Positions 1 to 8,358 of a DNA stretch of 64,000 bases are shown in pieces. The position numbers and the translations under genes were made by a program. The notes under the pieces were generated by a model. That model was not told the origin of the DNA and made no database searches. It was given only the letters and a program-made list of their open reading frames with translations. Origin of the DNA: an uncultured Oscillospiraceae bacterium (lineage in GTDB: Bacteria; Bacillota; Clostridia; Oscillospirales; Ruminococcaceae); assembly GCA_905197685.1 (NCBI GenBank), contig CAJJZS010000001.1, positions 248,001 through 312,000 on the forward strand, in the 5' to 3' direction. Position 1 is the stretch's first letter. Each line of letters begins with the position of its first letter.

Positions 1-712
1 TTACCGCATTGACAATCAGCTGATTTAAGATAAAGCGCAGCCATTTTTCGTCGCAAAAAACAAGGGCGTCTTCGGTGTCGAGAGAAACTGCGGCATTATT
101 TTGCCGCAGCAGATATTTGTTATCGGCAATCGCCTGATGAATGACGCTAAGCAGAGAAATTTCCCGCACAGAGTAGTCCTTTTCGGTATGCTCCATGCGC
201 GCATAGTAAAGCGCCTGTTCGATAAAATGACCGGTTTTTTCAATCTCGCTCAACATTCGGCGGGAAGCGGGGGAACGCTCGTTTTCACACAGCAGCTTCA
301 TCGCGGCGAGGGGAGTTTTGACCTCATGTACCCATTGTTCGATATATTCCCGATATTCTGCACGCTCTTGATGTACCTGCGAAATCTGCTCCAACATGGA
401 TTTGTTGGAAAGGCGCAGGATTTTATAAAAGATAAGGTCATCGGCGCGTTCGGGAACGGGCATCATCTCGGAAATCAGATACCGCTCCTTTAAATTTTCG
501 GTAAGGCGCAGCAGCGCTTCCAGCTGATGTTTGCGGTGAAGGTAGGAAAAGAAAATCCCCGCAGATAAAACCAGACACCATATCAGCAGGATAAATGCAA
601 CCGCAGCGGGGGAAAAGCGGTTAATCAACAAAAAAACAGTGAGCGCTGCCATGCAGACAAACTGAAGCAATAAAAACGGCAGCAGGTTTTTGAAATAGAG
701 CTTTTTGTTCAT
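1..712 (-). CDS. Bce-like sensor histidine kinase, cut by window edge
   Basis: Sensor kinase of a two-component system; the C-terminal ATP-binding part lies beyond the left edge, so about 237 residues are visible. The start ATG at 712 overlaps the stop of the upstream regulator gene (ATGA, 709-712), so the two are translationally coupled. Two hydrophobic segments near residues 9-32 and 36-55 with almost no extracellular loop are followed by a short linker and the H-box QWVHEVKTPLAAMK, the phosphorylated His lying in WVHE. This small build without a sensory ectodomain is that of the intramembrane-sensing BceS family, which reads the activity of a partner ABC transporter rather than a ligand. 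The partner is either the exporter at 1447-4787 or one beyond the left edge. Family call is firm; signal is inferred. Confidence 0.88.
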   Translation of the reverse strand, partial: MNKKLYFKNLLPFLLLQFVCMAALTVFLLINRFSPAAVAFILLIWCLVLSAGIFFSYLHRKHQLEALLRLTENLKERYLISEMMPVPERADDLIFYKILRLSNKSMLEQISQVHQERAEYREYIEQWVHEVKTPLAAMKLLCENERSPASRRMLSEIEKTGHFIEQALYYARMEHTEKDYSVREISLLSVIHQAIADNKYLLRQNNAAVSLDTEDALVFCDEKWLRFILNQLIVNAV

Positions 713-1371
713 ATCGTGTACCCCTGCCGATGTTTGGTTTTGATAAAGTCGTTTAATCCGACAGCAGATAATTTTTTTCGGATTCGGTTGATGTTCACGC
801 TCAAAGCGTTGCTGTCAATGTACAGGCGACAGTCCCACAGATAGTCGATTAAATCGTCATAAGAACAAATTTTCCCCGCATTTTTAAACAAGTAGTATAA
901 AATTTTTCCCTCATTTTTGGTAAGCTCTACCCTTTGTCCCCGGTATTCCAGCTCGCTGCATTCCGGATGTAAAACAGCTTGTTTGTGTTGCAGCAGTTGC
1001 GGTTGTTCGGCAGGATAGGAGCGCTTGAGCAAAGAAGCAATCTTTGCCAGCAAAATCGCGGTGTGATAAGGTTTTGTGATAAAAGCGTCGCCCCCGAGCA
1101 TGATGCTGTTCAGTTCGTCCAGTTCGCTGTCCGAGCTGGTAACGAAGATAATCGGCAGGTTGGAAAAGGCGCGGATTTGGGAGCAAACGGAAAAGCCGCT
1201 GATGCCGGGCAGCTTAATATCCAACAGTACAAGATGAGGAGAGGTCTGCTTTACCTGCTGCGCAATTTGGGAAAAATCGTCCGGCGCAACAACCTCGTAT
1301 CCGTTTGAGATAAGCAGCGTTTGCAGCTGCGAACGAATGACAGGGTCATCCTCTACAATAAAAAGTTTCAT
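709..1371 (-). CDS. Bce-like response regulator (OmpR/PhoB family)
   Basis: DNA-binding response regulator of 220 residues. The receiver domain (about 1-115) shows the acidic pair VEDD, the phospho-acceptor Asp in LLDIKLPG and the switch Lys in ITKPYH. The C-terminal winged helix (about 125-220) contains YIDSNALSVNINRIRKKL, close to BceR-type regulators that control bacitracin- and peptide-responsive ABC transporters. I start it at the ATG at 1371, where an AGGAGG (1381-1386) lies 9 bases upstream; a longer in-frame reading from 1419 would skip this site. It has its own extended -10 promoter, and its start codon lies in one arm of a perfect inverted repeat (1365-1424). It pairs with the kinase at 1-712. 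Confidence 0.92.
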   Translation of the reverse strand: MKLFIVEDDPVIRSQLQTLLISNGYEVVAPDDFSQIAQQVKQTSPHLVLLDIKLPGISGFSVCSQIRAFSNLPIIFVTSSDSELDELNSIMLGGDAFITKPYHTAILLAKIASLLKRSYPAEQPQLLQHKQAVLHPECSELEYRGQRVELTKNEGKILYYLFKNAGKICSYDDLIDYLWDCRLYIDSNALSVNINRIRKKLSAVGLNDFIKTKHRQGYTI

Positions 1372-1424
1372 GATTCGATACCTCCTGTGTCCTATTATAG
1401 CACGAAAGGGTCGAATCATGAAAC
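1365..1424 (-). promoter_or_regulatory. 14-bp inverted repeat around the regulator's promoter, RBS and start codon
   Basis: Positions 1365-1378 and 1411-1424 are perfect reverse complements (14 bp), separated by 32 bases. The gap holds the -10 box and the Shine-Dalgarno of the regulator at 709-1371, and the start codon lies inside the downstream arm. In mRNA reading through from the exporter genes the arms can pair and hide the AUG; mRNA from the internal promoter lacks the upstream arm. A protein-binding operator is an alternative reading. Confidence 0.7.
1387..1402 (-). promoter_or_regulatory. Extended -10 promoter for Bce-like regulator
   Basis: TGCTATAAT (minus strand, 1394-1402) is a perfect extended -10 element. 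A -35 box is weak (TTCATG at 17-bp spacing), as usual for extended -10 promoters. Transcription would start near 1387, just ahead of AGGAGG, giving a leader of about 16 bases. Confidence 0.7.
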
Positions 1425-1446
1425 AGTGTTGGGAATAAAAATGAAA

Positions 1447-4104
1447 TCAGATATTCTCTTCCCGCAAAGCGTCGATGATGGTATCGTTTCGGATATTTCG
1501 GGAGGAAATCAGGTAAGAAGCTCCGATTGCAGCCATCACAGACAGGATGCTGAGCAGGATTTTGCCGACAGGCAAAAACGGCAGAAACTCCGCCAGAGAA
1601 AGGTCAACCGGAACGCTCATCGCAGCAAGATAAATCACCAAAATCGGAACGGTAATCATCACAGGGGAAATCATCATGCGCAGCGCCTCTAAGCGCAGTA
1701 GGCGTTTGATTTCGGCAAAATCCATTCCCACCGAGCGCAGCATGGCAAATTCTTTTCTGCGCTGCCGCAGAGAATTGTGAACGGAAGAAATTGCGTTGGA
1801 AACGCCGATTAAACCTAACAGCAGTCCGATTCCGTTGACAACAAAGTCCATCGCCTTTGACATAACGGCGTTGTTTTGCCTGTCCTCCTCGTTGCTGTAA
1901 ACGGTAACATCCTCGGTGGAAAGGGTCGATTCACAAAGCTGACGCAGCTGTTTGGTTACGGCAAGGTCATCCTGGGGCTGTGTTTTTAAGGAAAGATACA
2001 GTCGATAAGAGCCTGCGGAATATTCCGGCAAAAAGTTTTGCACAATGGAATAGTAGGTGTCGATAGGAAAATACAACATCAGCTGATAGTTGTAGTTGTG
2101 ATAATCAAGCTGCGGAGGCGCCGAAGCGATTGCCCCGATATGCACCGAAAAGCGGTAATCGGTTTCCATCGAATCCTTTGTTTTTTCTTCCAAAACCAGT
2201 TCCTGATTTTGACTGAGGTTCAGCAGCGGATAGAATTGGCTCGCCTTTTCCGCATTGTTGGTAATGTCGGGGTAGCGGGGAGCCCAGCTTAAAGCCAAAG
2301 CCTGAGGATTCTCGGTATCATAGTATTTTTTCGGGTCGTCCCCCACCGAACGGCAGTACTCGTCAAAGAATTTTGGCTCCAAACCGAACAGCTGTACCGG
2401 AATCCGGTATTTTCCGTCGCGTTCAATCAACGGGAACCGCATTTGATCCACATCGGCAAAGCCGCCCGCTTGGGTAAACGGTTCGGATTGCTGCTCGGGT
2501 GTAACCCAAAGGGCAACGGTGTCGGTAACATAATAGGTTTGTTCCTCTACTTTCGGCAGCTCGCCGATAGCGTTCAGCAGCTGCGGATCGGGTTCTCCTA
2601 AAATTTGCAGCCGTCCGGAAATGTTGTAATAATTGCTCCGGCGATTTCTGTCGCTCAGGCAGTCGCTCATTGCCAAGGTGCAAAAAAATCCGGTCAACAG
2701 CAGCAGACACAGCGTCATAGAAGTGATGCACGAGCGAAACGAACGGCGATACGCCCGATAAGAAACGGCGGCAAGCTCGCCGGAAAATCCGAACAGCTTG
2801 GAAAAGATGCGGTGATGTTTGCTTTTTCGCAGCTTCACCGCCTGTTCGGGGGAACGGATTGCCTCAATCGGGGAGAGCTTTGCCATCTTTCTTGCCGGAA
2901 TAAAAGCAGAAATCAATACGGTAATCAACGAAACCAAAGCTGCAATCAGCGCAATCGGCAAAGAAAAATGAACGGTAACGGGAAAGTAGATTAAATCGCC
3001 CCCGATTTTTTGATAAATCTCAAAAATCAGCAGGGTAAACAGATGTCCGGTTACAATGCTCAGTAAAATCGGAAGAACGGATAAGATAACCCCCTCCAAC
3101 AAAATGGATTTGCGAATCTGCGCGGGGGTTGCTCCGACGGAACGGAACATTCCAAGCTGTTTTATCCGCGCATTTGCCGACAGAGAAAATGCATTGTGAA
3201 TGATAAAAACAAACGCGCCGGCAGTCAGCAGCACCAAAACCACATAGACCATGATGTTGATATAGTTGGTAATATCAAACGGAAGATTCGGGTCGAACAC
3301 TCCGTTTAGAGAAAGCAGCTCCTTATGATAGCGAAAGTTGTTTTCATACTCTCCGTATTCGTTTGCCTCCAGTCCCAGCTCTTTGGCAATCAGCGGTACT
3401 TCGGTATAGGTGTCCCGAATGTTTTTCATCTGAAGATAAACCACCGTTTCATCGGTCGGCAGCAGGGAAGAACGGTCCAAAAATCCCATCGCATAGTATC
3501 CGGGAACGGTGGTCGCGGTGGTCGCATCCAGACTGCCGACAAAAGTAATGGTAATTTCGCCGTCCGGCACAAAGGTTTCCCCCTCCTGTCGGATACCCAC
3601 ATCTAAAACCTCATTGTGGAATATCCGCTGACCGACCGGCAAGGTGACGGTGTCTCCGACAGCAAACTGCGGGTTGCGTTCAAAAAAGCTCTTGGAAACC
3701 ACAACTTCCCCGGGACGCTGCGGGGTTCTGCCTTCCAAAACAGCGTTTTTTTCCCCCATTTCCTCCCAGTAGTTTTGGTCGGCGTCGCGTAAAAGCAGGT
3801 AGGGCAAGGCGGAACCCTGCGGCAGCTGCACCGCGCAAAACGGACCCTTTACCATCGTCTTTTTGACATGAATGTTATGCTCTGCCGTTTCCAACATATC
3901 CGGGGTGATATATCCGCCCAGCTCTGCGTGCCAGTTGCCGCTGTCATGGTATTCGATATCCACCCTCCATCGCCATTGGGTATAGGCGTAGGAGCACAGG
4001 GAATACAGCAGGGTAGACGCCAATAAAATTGCCGCCATAATGGAAAGGGAGGTGTGCTTGTTGCGCCGCAGCGTGTTTAATGTGTATCGAGAGAGAATCT
4101 TCAT
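1447..4104 (-). CDS. ABC transporter permease with two FtsX domains
   Basis: Large membrane permease of 885 residues. An N-terminal transmembrane helix (about 20-42) is followed by a long extracytoplasmic region, three helices around 280-400, a fourth helix at about 455-475, a second large extracytoplasmic part and a final FtsX core near 760-875. The repeated FtsX motifs are visible as ARIKQLGMFRSVGATPAQI and RRKEFAMLRSVGMDFAEI. This is the layout of ABC exporters of the FtsX/MacB superfamily that act on lipoproteins, peptides or cell-wall antibiotics. Its start overlaps the stop of the ATPase gene at 4101-4104 (ATGA). Substrate is unknown; the flanking two-component systems suggest envelope-stress or peptide defence. 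Confidence 0.9.
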   Translation of the reverse strand: MKILSRYTLNTLRRNKHTSLSIMAAILLASTLLYSLCSYAYTQWRWRVDIEYHDSGNWHAELGGYITPDMLETAEHNIHVKKTMVKGPFCAVQLPQGSALPYLLLRDADQNYWEEMGEKNAVLEGRTPQRPGEVVVSKSFFERNPQFAVGDTVTLPVGQRIFHNEVLDVGIRQEGETFVPDGEITITFVGSLDATTATTVPGYYAMGFLDRSSLLPTDETVVYLQMKNIRDTYTEVPLIAKELGLEANEYGEYENNFRYHKELLSLNGVFDPNLPFDITNYINIMVYVVLVLLTAGAFVFIIHNAFSLSANARIKQLGMFRSVGATPAQIRKSILLEGVILSVLPILLSIVTGHLFTLLIFEIYQKIGGDLIYFPVTVHFSLPIALIAALVSLITVLISAFIPARKMAKLSPIEAIRSPEQAVKLRKSKHHRIFSKLFGFSGELAAVSYRAYRRSFRSCITSMTLCLLLLTGFFCTLAMSDCLSDRNRRSNYYNISGRLQILGEPDPQLLNAIGELPKVEEQTYYVTDTVALWVTPEQQSEPFTQAGGFADVDQMRFPLIERDGKYRIPVQLFGLEPKFFDEYCRSVGDDPKKYYDTENPQALALSWAPRYPDITNNAEKASQFYPLLNLSQNQELVLEEKTKDSMETDYRFSVHIGAIASAPPQLDYHNYNYQLMLYFPIDTYYSIVQNFLPEYSAGSYRLYLSLKTQPQDDLAVTKQLRQLCESTLSTEDVTVYSNEEDRQNNAVMSKAMDFVVNGIGLLLGLIGVSNAISSVHNSLRQRRKEFAMLRSVGMDFAEIKRLLRLEALRMMISPVMITVPILVIYLAAMSVPVDLSLAEFLPFLPVGKILLSILSVMAAIGASYLISSRNIRNDTIIDALREENI

Positions 4105-4787
4105 CGTTTCACCACCTCGTCGGAAAGAATTTTGCCGTCCTCAATGGTGATGATTCGGTCTGCCTCCAGAGCAAGCCGCTCGTCATGGGTAATCAGCAGG
4201 ACGGTCTGGCGGTAGTGACGGTTAGAGATTTTTAAAAGATTTAAAATTTCTTCGGAATTTTTGCGGTCAAGGTTGCCGGTCGGCTCGTCCGCAAGCAGGA
4301 TTGCAGGATGGTAAATCAGCGCTCTGCCGATGGCTGCCCGTTGCTGTTGTCCGCCCGAGAGCTGGTTGGGCAGACGGGAAAGCAGGTCGCTCAACCCTAA
4401 GATACGCGCCAGTTCGTTCAGCTCGTTTTCGTCTGGCTTTTGATTGTCTAACAGCAGCGGCAGCAGAATGTTCTGCCGGATATCCAAGGTAGGAATCAGA
4501 TTGTAAAACTGATAAATCAATCCGACCTTGCGCCGCCGAAAGACAGAAAGCTGCGTTTCGTTTAAAGAAGCAATATCGGTGTCCTCAATCCATATCTTGC
4601 CCGAGGTGGGGCGATCCACTCCGCCCAGCAGGTGCAGCAGGGTGGATTTTCCCGAGCCGGAAGTGCCGACAATCGCGACAAACTGCCCCTTTTCCACCGA
4701 AAAGCTCAGGTCGTTTAAAGCATGAACTTGATTTTGATGTTTTCCGTATGTTTTGCTTAAATGTTCACAGCAAAGAATTTCAGTCAT
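4101..4787 (-). CDS. ABC transporter ATP-binding protein, MacB/LolD-type
   Basis: Cytoplasmic ATPase of 228 residues for the FtsX permease encoded immediately downstream. Walker A is GTSGSGKST (about 42-50), the signature is LSGGQQQR, and Walker B is ILLADEPTGNLD, the TGNLD form being typical of the LolD/MacB branch. The closing His is in VLLITHD. A GGAGG-type ribosome binding site precedes the ATG at 4787. It lies 39 bases after the kinase gene at 4827-6038, so regulator, kinase, ATPase and permease look like one operon. Its role in the exporter is secure; the transported compound is not known. Confidence 0.93.
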   Translation of the reverse strand: MTEILCCEHLSKTYGKHQNQVHALNDLSFSVEKGQFVAIVGTSGSGKSTLLHLLGGVDRPTSGKIWIEDTDIASLNETQLSVFRRRKVGLIYQFYNLIPTLDIRQNILLPLLLDNQKPDENELNELARILGLSDLLSRLPNQLSGGQQQRAAIGRALIYHPAILLADEPTGNLDRKNSEEILNLLKISNRHYRQTVLLITHDERLALEADRIITIEDGKILSDEVVKR

Positions 4788-4826
4788 ATTCTCAGCCTCC
4801 TTTGTTTGCTATCATACAGGGGCTGA

Positions 4827-6038
4827 CTAACAATTCGGTGACAAATCCACATTTTTATAAAATTTTACAATAAATTTTGCCCCGCTGCCTTCCCGACGAT
4901 TTTGCGCGGTTATATCGCCGTCCTGCCGCTCGATGACAGATTTTGCAAGGGCAAGACCGATACCGATGCTGTCCTTTGCCGCGTGTTTTCCCCGATAAAA
5001 CCGTTCAAATAAATGCGGCAGATCTTCGGGGTCAAATCCGGGTCCGCAGTCGGCGACGATAATCTGTAAAAAGATGGGATTTTCCGAAACCTCAATCTCA
5101 ATTTCAGAGCCTTTCGGAGCGTGTTCGCAGCAGTTTTTCAGCAGATTGGAAATTGCCTCGCAGGTCCAGGAAAAATCGCAAAACAGGTTTTGCGCCTCAC
5201 AGCAAAGGCGGAAGGAAAGTTCCTTTTGTTCGGCAAGCGGACGGACCAATTCAACCGAACATTCCAGCAGCTCTTCCGCAGAAATTTCCCTTCGGTGCAG
5301 CGGCAGCGCGCCTGCGTCCAGTTTGGACAGGGTCAGCAGCGAGGAAACAAGAGAAGCCATGCGCTCGTTTTGCAAAACAATTTTTTGGGCGGTTTCCTGC
5401 TCCCGTTGAAGAGCAGGGTTTCTTTCAAAGGAAGCAAGCAAAACCTCCCCCATTAAAGAAACGGAAGTAAGCGGGGATTTCAGCTGATGGGAAATGTCCG
5501 CTAAATTTTCGGCAAGATGTTCCTTTGCGGCAACCGATGCCTCCCGGCTTTCTCGAAGATTTACAACCGTCTTGTAAATCCTGTCCTCCAGGTGAGAAAA
5601 TTCGTCCTCGCGGGAGTGGGGAAGAAGGGGATATTCTCCCTGTTCTACTCGGTTGAGGTATTCGGTGAGGGCGCGGATTCTTCTGTTTTGCCTTTGAAAA
5701 ATGAGAAAAAATAATCCCCATAATATTCCGAACAGAACAGCAAAACACCCCAAAAATAAAAGAACGGAAAACAGGGGAGGATAAGAAAACAACCTTCCCC
5801 GATAGCCGTAGCGGGAAAGCAGCTCTCTGCCTTGTTCCGCTTTATCTTCAGTCGGGTTTGTCAGATTGTCGATGAGGTTTACCATGTCATCGGGACGGTC
5901 GGCAGCAACGGCGGCAATCTTTTCATAAAACTGTTCTTCATGAAAAAAAGCAATCCCCTTGCAAAGAAAAAAGCAGAATAATGCGCAGGCAAAGGAGAGC
6001 AAAGCGGCGGTACAGAGAACAGAACGCTTATTTTTCAT
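4827..6038 (-). CDS. Sensor histidine kinase of the exporter operon
   Basis: Membrane sensor kinase of 403 residues. Helix 1 (about 7-27) and helix 2 (about 90-113) enclose a short extracytoplasmic loop; then follow a HAMP-like linker, the H-box ISHQLKSPLTSV, the N-box SNLLKNCCEHAP, the D/F-boxes DCGPGFDPED and LFERFYRG, and the G2 box GIGLALAK, so it is catalytically complete. I start it at ATG 6038, with a GGAGG at 6044-6048; this start overlaps the upstream regulator by 11 bases. A longer reading from 6068 would put the start inside that gene without its own ribosome binding site. It probably controls the ABC exporter behind it. Confidence 0.92.
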   Translation of the reverse strand: MKNKRSVLCTAALLSFACALFCFFLCKGIAFFHEEQFYEKIAAVAADRPDDMVNLIDNLTNPTEDKAEQGRELLSRYGYRGRLFSYPPLFSVLLFLGCFAVLFGILWGLFFLIFQRQNRRIRALTEYLNRVEQGEYPLLPHSREDEFSHLEDRIYKTVVNLRESREASVAAKEHLAENLADISHQLKSPLTSVSLMGEVLLASFERNPALQREQETAQKIVLQNERMASLVSSLLTLSKLDAGALPLHRREISAEELLECSVELVRPLAEQKELSFRLCCEAQNLFCDFSWTCEAISNLLKNCCEHAPKGSEIEIEVSENPIFLQIIVADCGPGFDPEDLPHLFERFYRGKHAAKDSIGIGLALAKSVIERQDGDITAQNRREGSGAKFIVKFYKNVDLSPNC

Positions 6039-6711
6039 GGCAATCCTCCGCTTTATATCCGATTCCACGAACCGTTTTGATGATTCTTTGCGGGTCGCCG
6101 CCCAGTTTTTCCCTCAGCCGCTTTACCAGAACAGTCAGGGCGTTGTCCCCCACAAATTCCCCATCGATGTCCCACAATTTTTCCAGAATCATGGTTCGGG
6201 TCAGCGTCCTGTTTTTATTTTCTAAAAAAAGCTCTAAAAGGTGGTATTCTCCGGCGGTCAGGTGCAGCGGCTGTCCGTTCACTGTGACAAGGGCGGCAGA
6301 TTTTGACAGGACAACATCCCCGCAGCGCAGCAGCTCCTCCGATTGTTTTTCGCAGCGGCAGCGGCGCATCACTGCCTGAATCCGGGAAAGCAGAACCTGC
6401 AAGCGAAAGGGCTTGGTGATGTAATCGTCCGCTCCGCAGTTTAAACCGTTCACAATCTCCTGCTCCTCGTCCTGCGCGGTGAGAATGATAAGCGGCAGGC
6501 GATTTTGCGCGGCAACCTCCTTGCAGAAGGAGATACCGTTTCCGTCCGGCAAACCTAAATCCAGCAGGATAAGGTCGATTTCCGAAAGAGAAACCTGTCT
6601 TGCCTCCTTTAACGACTGCGCGCAGCGGACCGAAAATCCGTTTGCTTCCAAAGCTTGGGTTAAGCTGTATTCAATAAAGGAATCGTCCTCAATCAATAAA
6701 ATTTGCAGCAT
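6028..6711 (-). CDS. Response regulator of the exporter operon (OmpR/PhoB family)
   Basis: DNA-binding regulator of 227 residues and first gene of the exporter operon. The receiver domain shows IEDD, the phospho-acceptor Asp in LILLDLGLPDG and the Lys in DDYITKPF; the winged helix (about 125-222) ends in IIKTVRGIGYKAE. I start it at ATG 6711 with GAGGGAG just upstream rather than at a further upstream ATG at 6777, which would lie inside the promoter. Kinase, ATPase and permease follow with overlaps or short gaps, suggesting that it activates its own operon when the kinase senses an envelope signal. Confidence 0.93.
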   Translation of the reverse strand: MLQILLIEDDSFIEYSLTQALEANGFSVRCAQSLKEARQVSLSEIDLILLDLGLPDGNGISFCKEVAAQNRLPLIILTAQDEEQEIVNGLNCGADDYITKPFRLQVLLSRIQAVMRRCRCEKQSEELLRCGDVVLSKSAALVTVNGQPLHLTAGEYHLLELFLENKNRTLTRTMILEKLWDIDGEFVGDNALTVLVKRLREKLGGDPQRIIKTVRGIGYKAEDCHEK

Positions 6712-6748
6712 ACTTTGCTCCCTCTTTCCGATTTTGTTCTGTTTTTTT

Positions 6749-6777
6749 ACTATAACACAGACGGAAGAAAAAGTCAC
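6749..6777 (-). promoter_or_regulatory. Promoter of the regulator-kinase-exporter operon
   Basis: Minus strand: -35 GTGACT (6772-6777), 17-bp spacer, -10 TATAGT (6749-6754). It lies about 40 bases ahead of the regulator's start at 6711. Confidence 0.55.
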
Positions 6778-6918
6778 GGCACTTCAAATCTGTTGTGTAA
6801 AAAAGAAAAAATTCACAAAAATTCCCGATGAAGTCATAGCTTTTCATAAACCTGAAAAGTCATCTGCCCCTTTCTTTAGAAAAAGTAACGGGAAAAAACG
6901 AAGAAACCGGAAAAAATA

Positions 6919-6947
6919 TTGCAAGCAAAGTCACTTTTTGGTATGAT
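6919..6947 (+). promoter_or_regulatory. Promoter of the formate/nitrite channel gene
   Basis: TTGCAA (6919-6924), 17-bp spacer and TATGAT (6942-6947), with a TG one base before the -10 box. The leader to the start at 6992 is short. Confidence 0.65.
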
Positions 6948-6991
6948 AAAGATATGATGTACCGATATTTTTACAAAAGGAGGAGATTGTT

Positions 6992-7609
6992 TTGGTCACA
7001 GTAAAATCATGGATTCAGTCGGTTATGGCGGGGGTCTGTATCGCAGTGGGAGGAATTGTTTACCTCAGCGTAGAGAATAAAATGTTCGGCGCGGTGCTGT
7101 TCTCTACTGGTTTGTTTACCATCTGCACCTTCGGCTATAACCTGTACACAGGCAAGGCGTGCTATTTTCCGGGCAGCGAGAAAAAAGGAGAGTATCTGGT
7201 ATGGCTCGCGCAGATTTGGGCAGGCAACCTGATTGGAACCGCTTTGGTGGGATATGCCATGCGCCTTACCCGCAGCGGAGCGGCATTGGCGCAGACTGCC
7301 GCCGCTCTTTGTGAGAAAAAGCTGACCGATTCCCCGCTCAGCATCTTTATTTTGGCAGTTTTGTGCAACTTTTTAATCTATATTGCGGTGGAAAATTACA
7401 AGAATAATCCGCACCAACTGGGGAAATATCTGGGGATTTTTTTAGGCGTAACGGTATTTATCCTTGCCGGATTTGAGCATTGTGTTGCCAATATGTTTTA
7501 TTTTTCGGTAGCCAATGTCTGGAGCGTACATACCGTAATTTATCTGCTGATTATGACAGTGGGAAACTTTGTCGGCGGCGCTCTGCCGGAATGGCTTAAA
7601 CGATTTTAA
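6992..7609 (+). CDS. Formate/nitrite transporter (FNT) family channel
   Basis: Membrane channel for small anions such as formate, nitrite or hydrosulfide. The family hallmarks are CTFGYNLYTGKACYF after the second helix and GFEHCVANMFYFS in the central part, with hydrophobic helices throughout. At 205 residues it is shorter than the usual 250-285 because the amphipathic N-terminal part and C-terminal tail are minimal, but all core segments seem present. Translation begins at TTG 6992, 8 bases after AGGAGG (6978-6983). It has its own promoter and is followed within 16 bases by the gene at 7625. Formate export would fit a fermentative anaerobe, but the substrate is an inference. Confidence 0.9.
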   Translation: MVTVKSWIQSVMAGVCIAVGGIVYLSVENKMFGAVLFSTGLFTICTFGYNLYTGKACYFPGSEKKGEYLVWLAQIWAGNLIGTALVGYAMRLTRSGAALAQTAAALCEKKLTDSPLSIFILAVLCNFLIYIAVENYKNNPHQLGKYLGIFLGVTVFILAGFEHCVANMFYFSVANVWSVHTVIYLLIMTVGNFVGGALPEWLKRF

Positions 7610-7624
7610 GAGGGGGAAAATGCC

Positions 7625-8077
7625 GTGAAATTGGCGGAAGCGCTTCAGGAACGCGCAGACTTAAACCGAAGAATTGCGCAGCTTAACAACAGGCTGTCCT
7701 GCAACGCAACGGTGCAGGAGGGCGAACAGCCGGCAGAAAATCCAAGCGAATTGCTCAAAGAACTGGACAGCTGTATTGACCGTTTGGAAGAATTGATTTG
7801 CAGAATCAACCTGACCAACTGCCAAACAGTAACCGATTCCAAAACGCTCACCGAGCAGATTGCCCACAGGGATTGTTTAAAGGAAAAGTTAAAAAGCTAT
7901 CGAATGTTTGCCGAGGAGGCAAGCCGCCTGACAGACCGTGTCAGCCGAACAGAAATTCGGGTTTGCAGTTCCGTTTCGGTCAAAGAACTGCAAAAACAGA
8001 TTGATTCCCTTGCCAAAGAGCTGCGGCTTGCGGATAATCGGATTCAGCAGACCAACTGGACCACAGAGCTGCTGTAA
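7625..8077 (+). CDS. DIP1984 family protein
   Basis: Soluble protein of 150 residues. The opening MKLAEALQERADLNRRI, the block VQEGEQPAENP and the helix RLEELICRINLTN match what I know of the DIP1984 family, small predicted helical proteins sometimes labelled septicolysin-like; no biochemical role is established. It is heptad-rich and probably forms a coiled coil. The gene starts 16 bases after the FNT channel with a GGGGG-type ribosome binding site, so the two are probably cotranscribed; whether they are functionally linked is unknown. Confidence 0.82.
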   Translation: MKLAEALQERADLNRRIAQLNNRLSCNATVQEGEQPAENPSELLKELDSCIDRLEELICRINLTNCQTVTDSKTLTEQIAHRDCLKEKLKSYRMFAEEASRLTDRVSRTEIRVCSSVSVKELQKQIDSLAKELRLADNRIQQTNWTTELL

Positions 8078-8315
8078 CGGGTCGGTTTTTGGTGTAGTTT
8101 TCGGGGCGAATGTCAACCTTGCGCAGCGGAGGAAACAGCTGTATTCAGATTATGACGCGCCGAAGGGCAGGCGTATTTTTTATTTACTGAAAATGCCCCG
8201 ATCGGGTACTTCTGTATTCGGCATCGAGCAACAGGTACTACCGGATATTGACCGAAAACAAGGGCGGGCTGCGGGAAAAAACCGACCCGAATCAAACGGA
8301 ACAAAAAGAATGGAA
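8078..8315. other. Intergenic stretch without a supported gene
   Basis: Between the DIP1984 gene and the shared terminator I see no start with a ribosome binding site. Short peptide-like stretches in different frames (8100-8310) might be a decayed gene, but nothing can be recognised. Confidence 0.4.
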
Positions 8316-8346
8316 AAGGCGGCAGATTTTTTCTGTCGCCTTTCTC
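8316..8346. terminator. Bidirectional terminator
   Basis: An imperfect stem, AAAGGCGgCAGA paired with TCTGtCGCCTTT, with A-runs before and T-runs after it; it can end both the + strand FNT/DIP1984 unit and the minus strand repressor gene. Confidence 0.6.
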
Positions 8347-8358
8347 TTTGCTGTTTTC

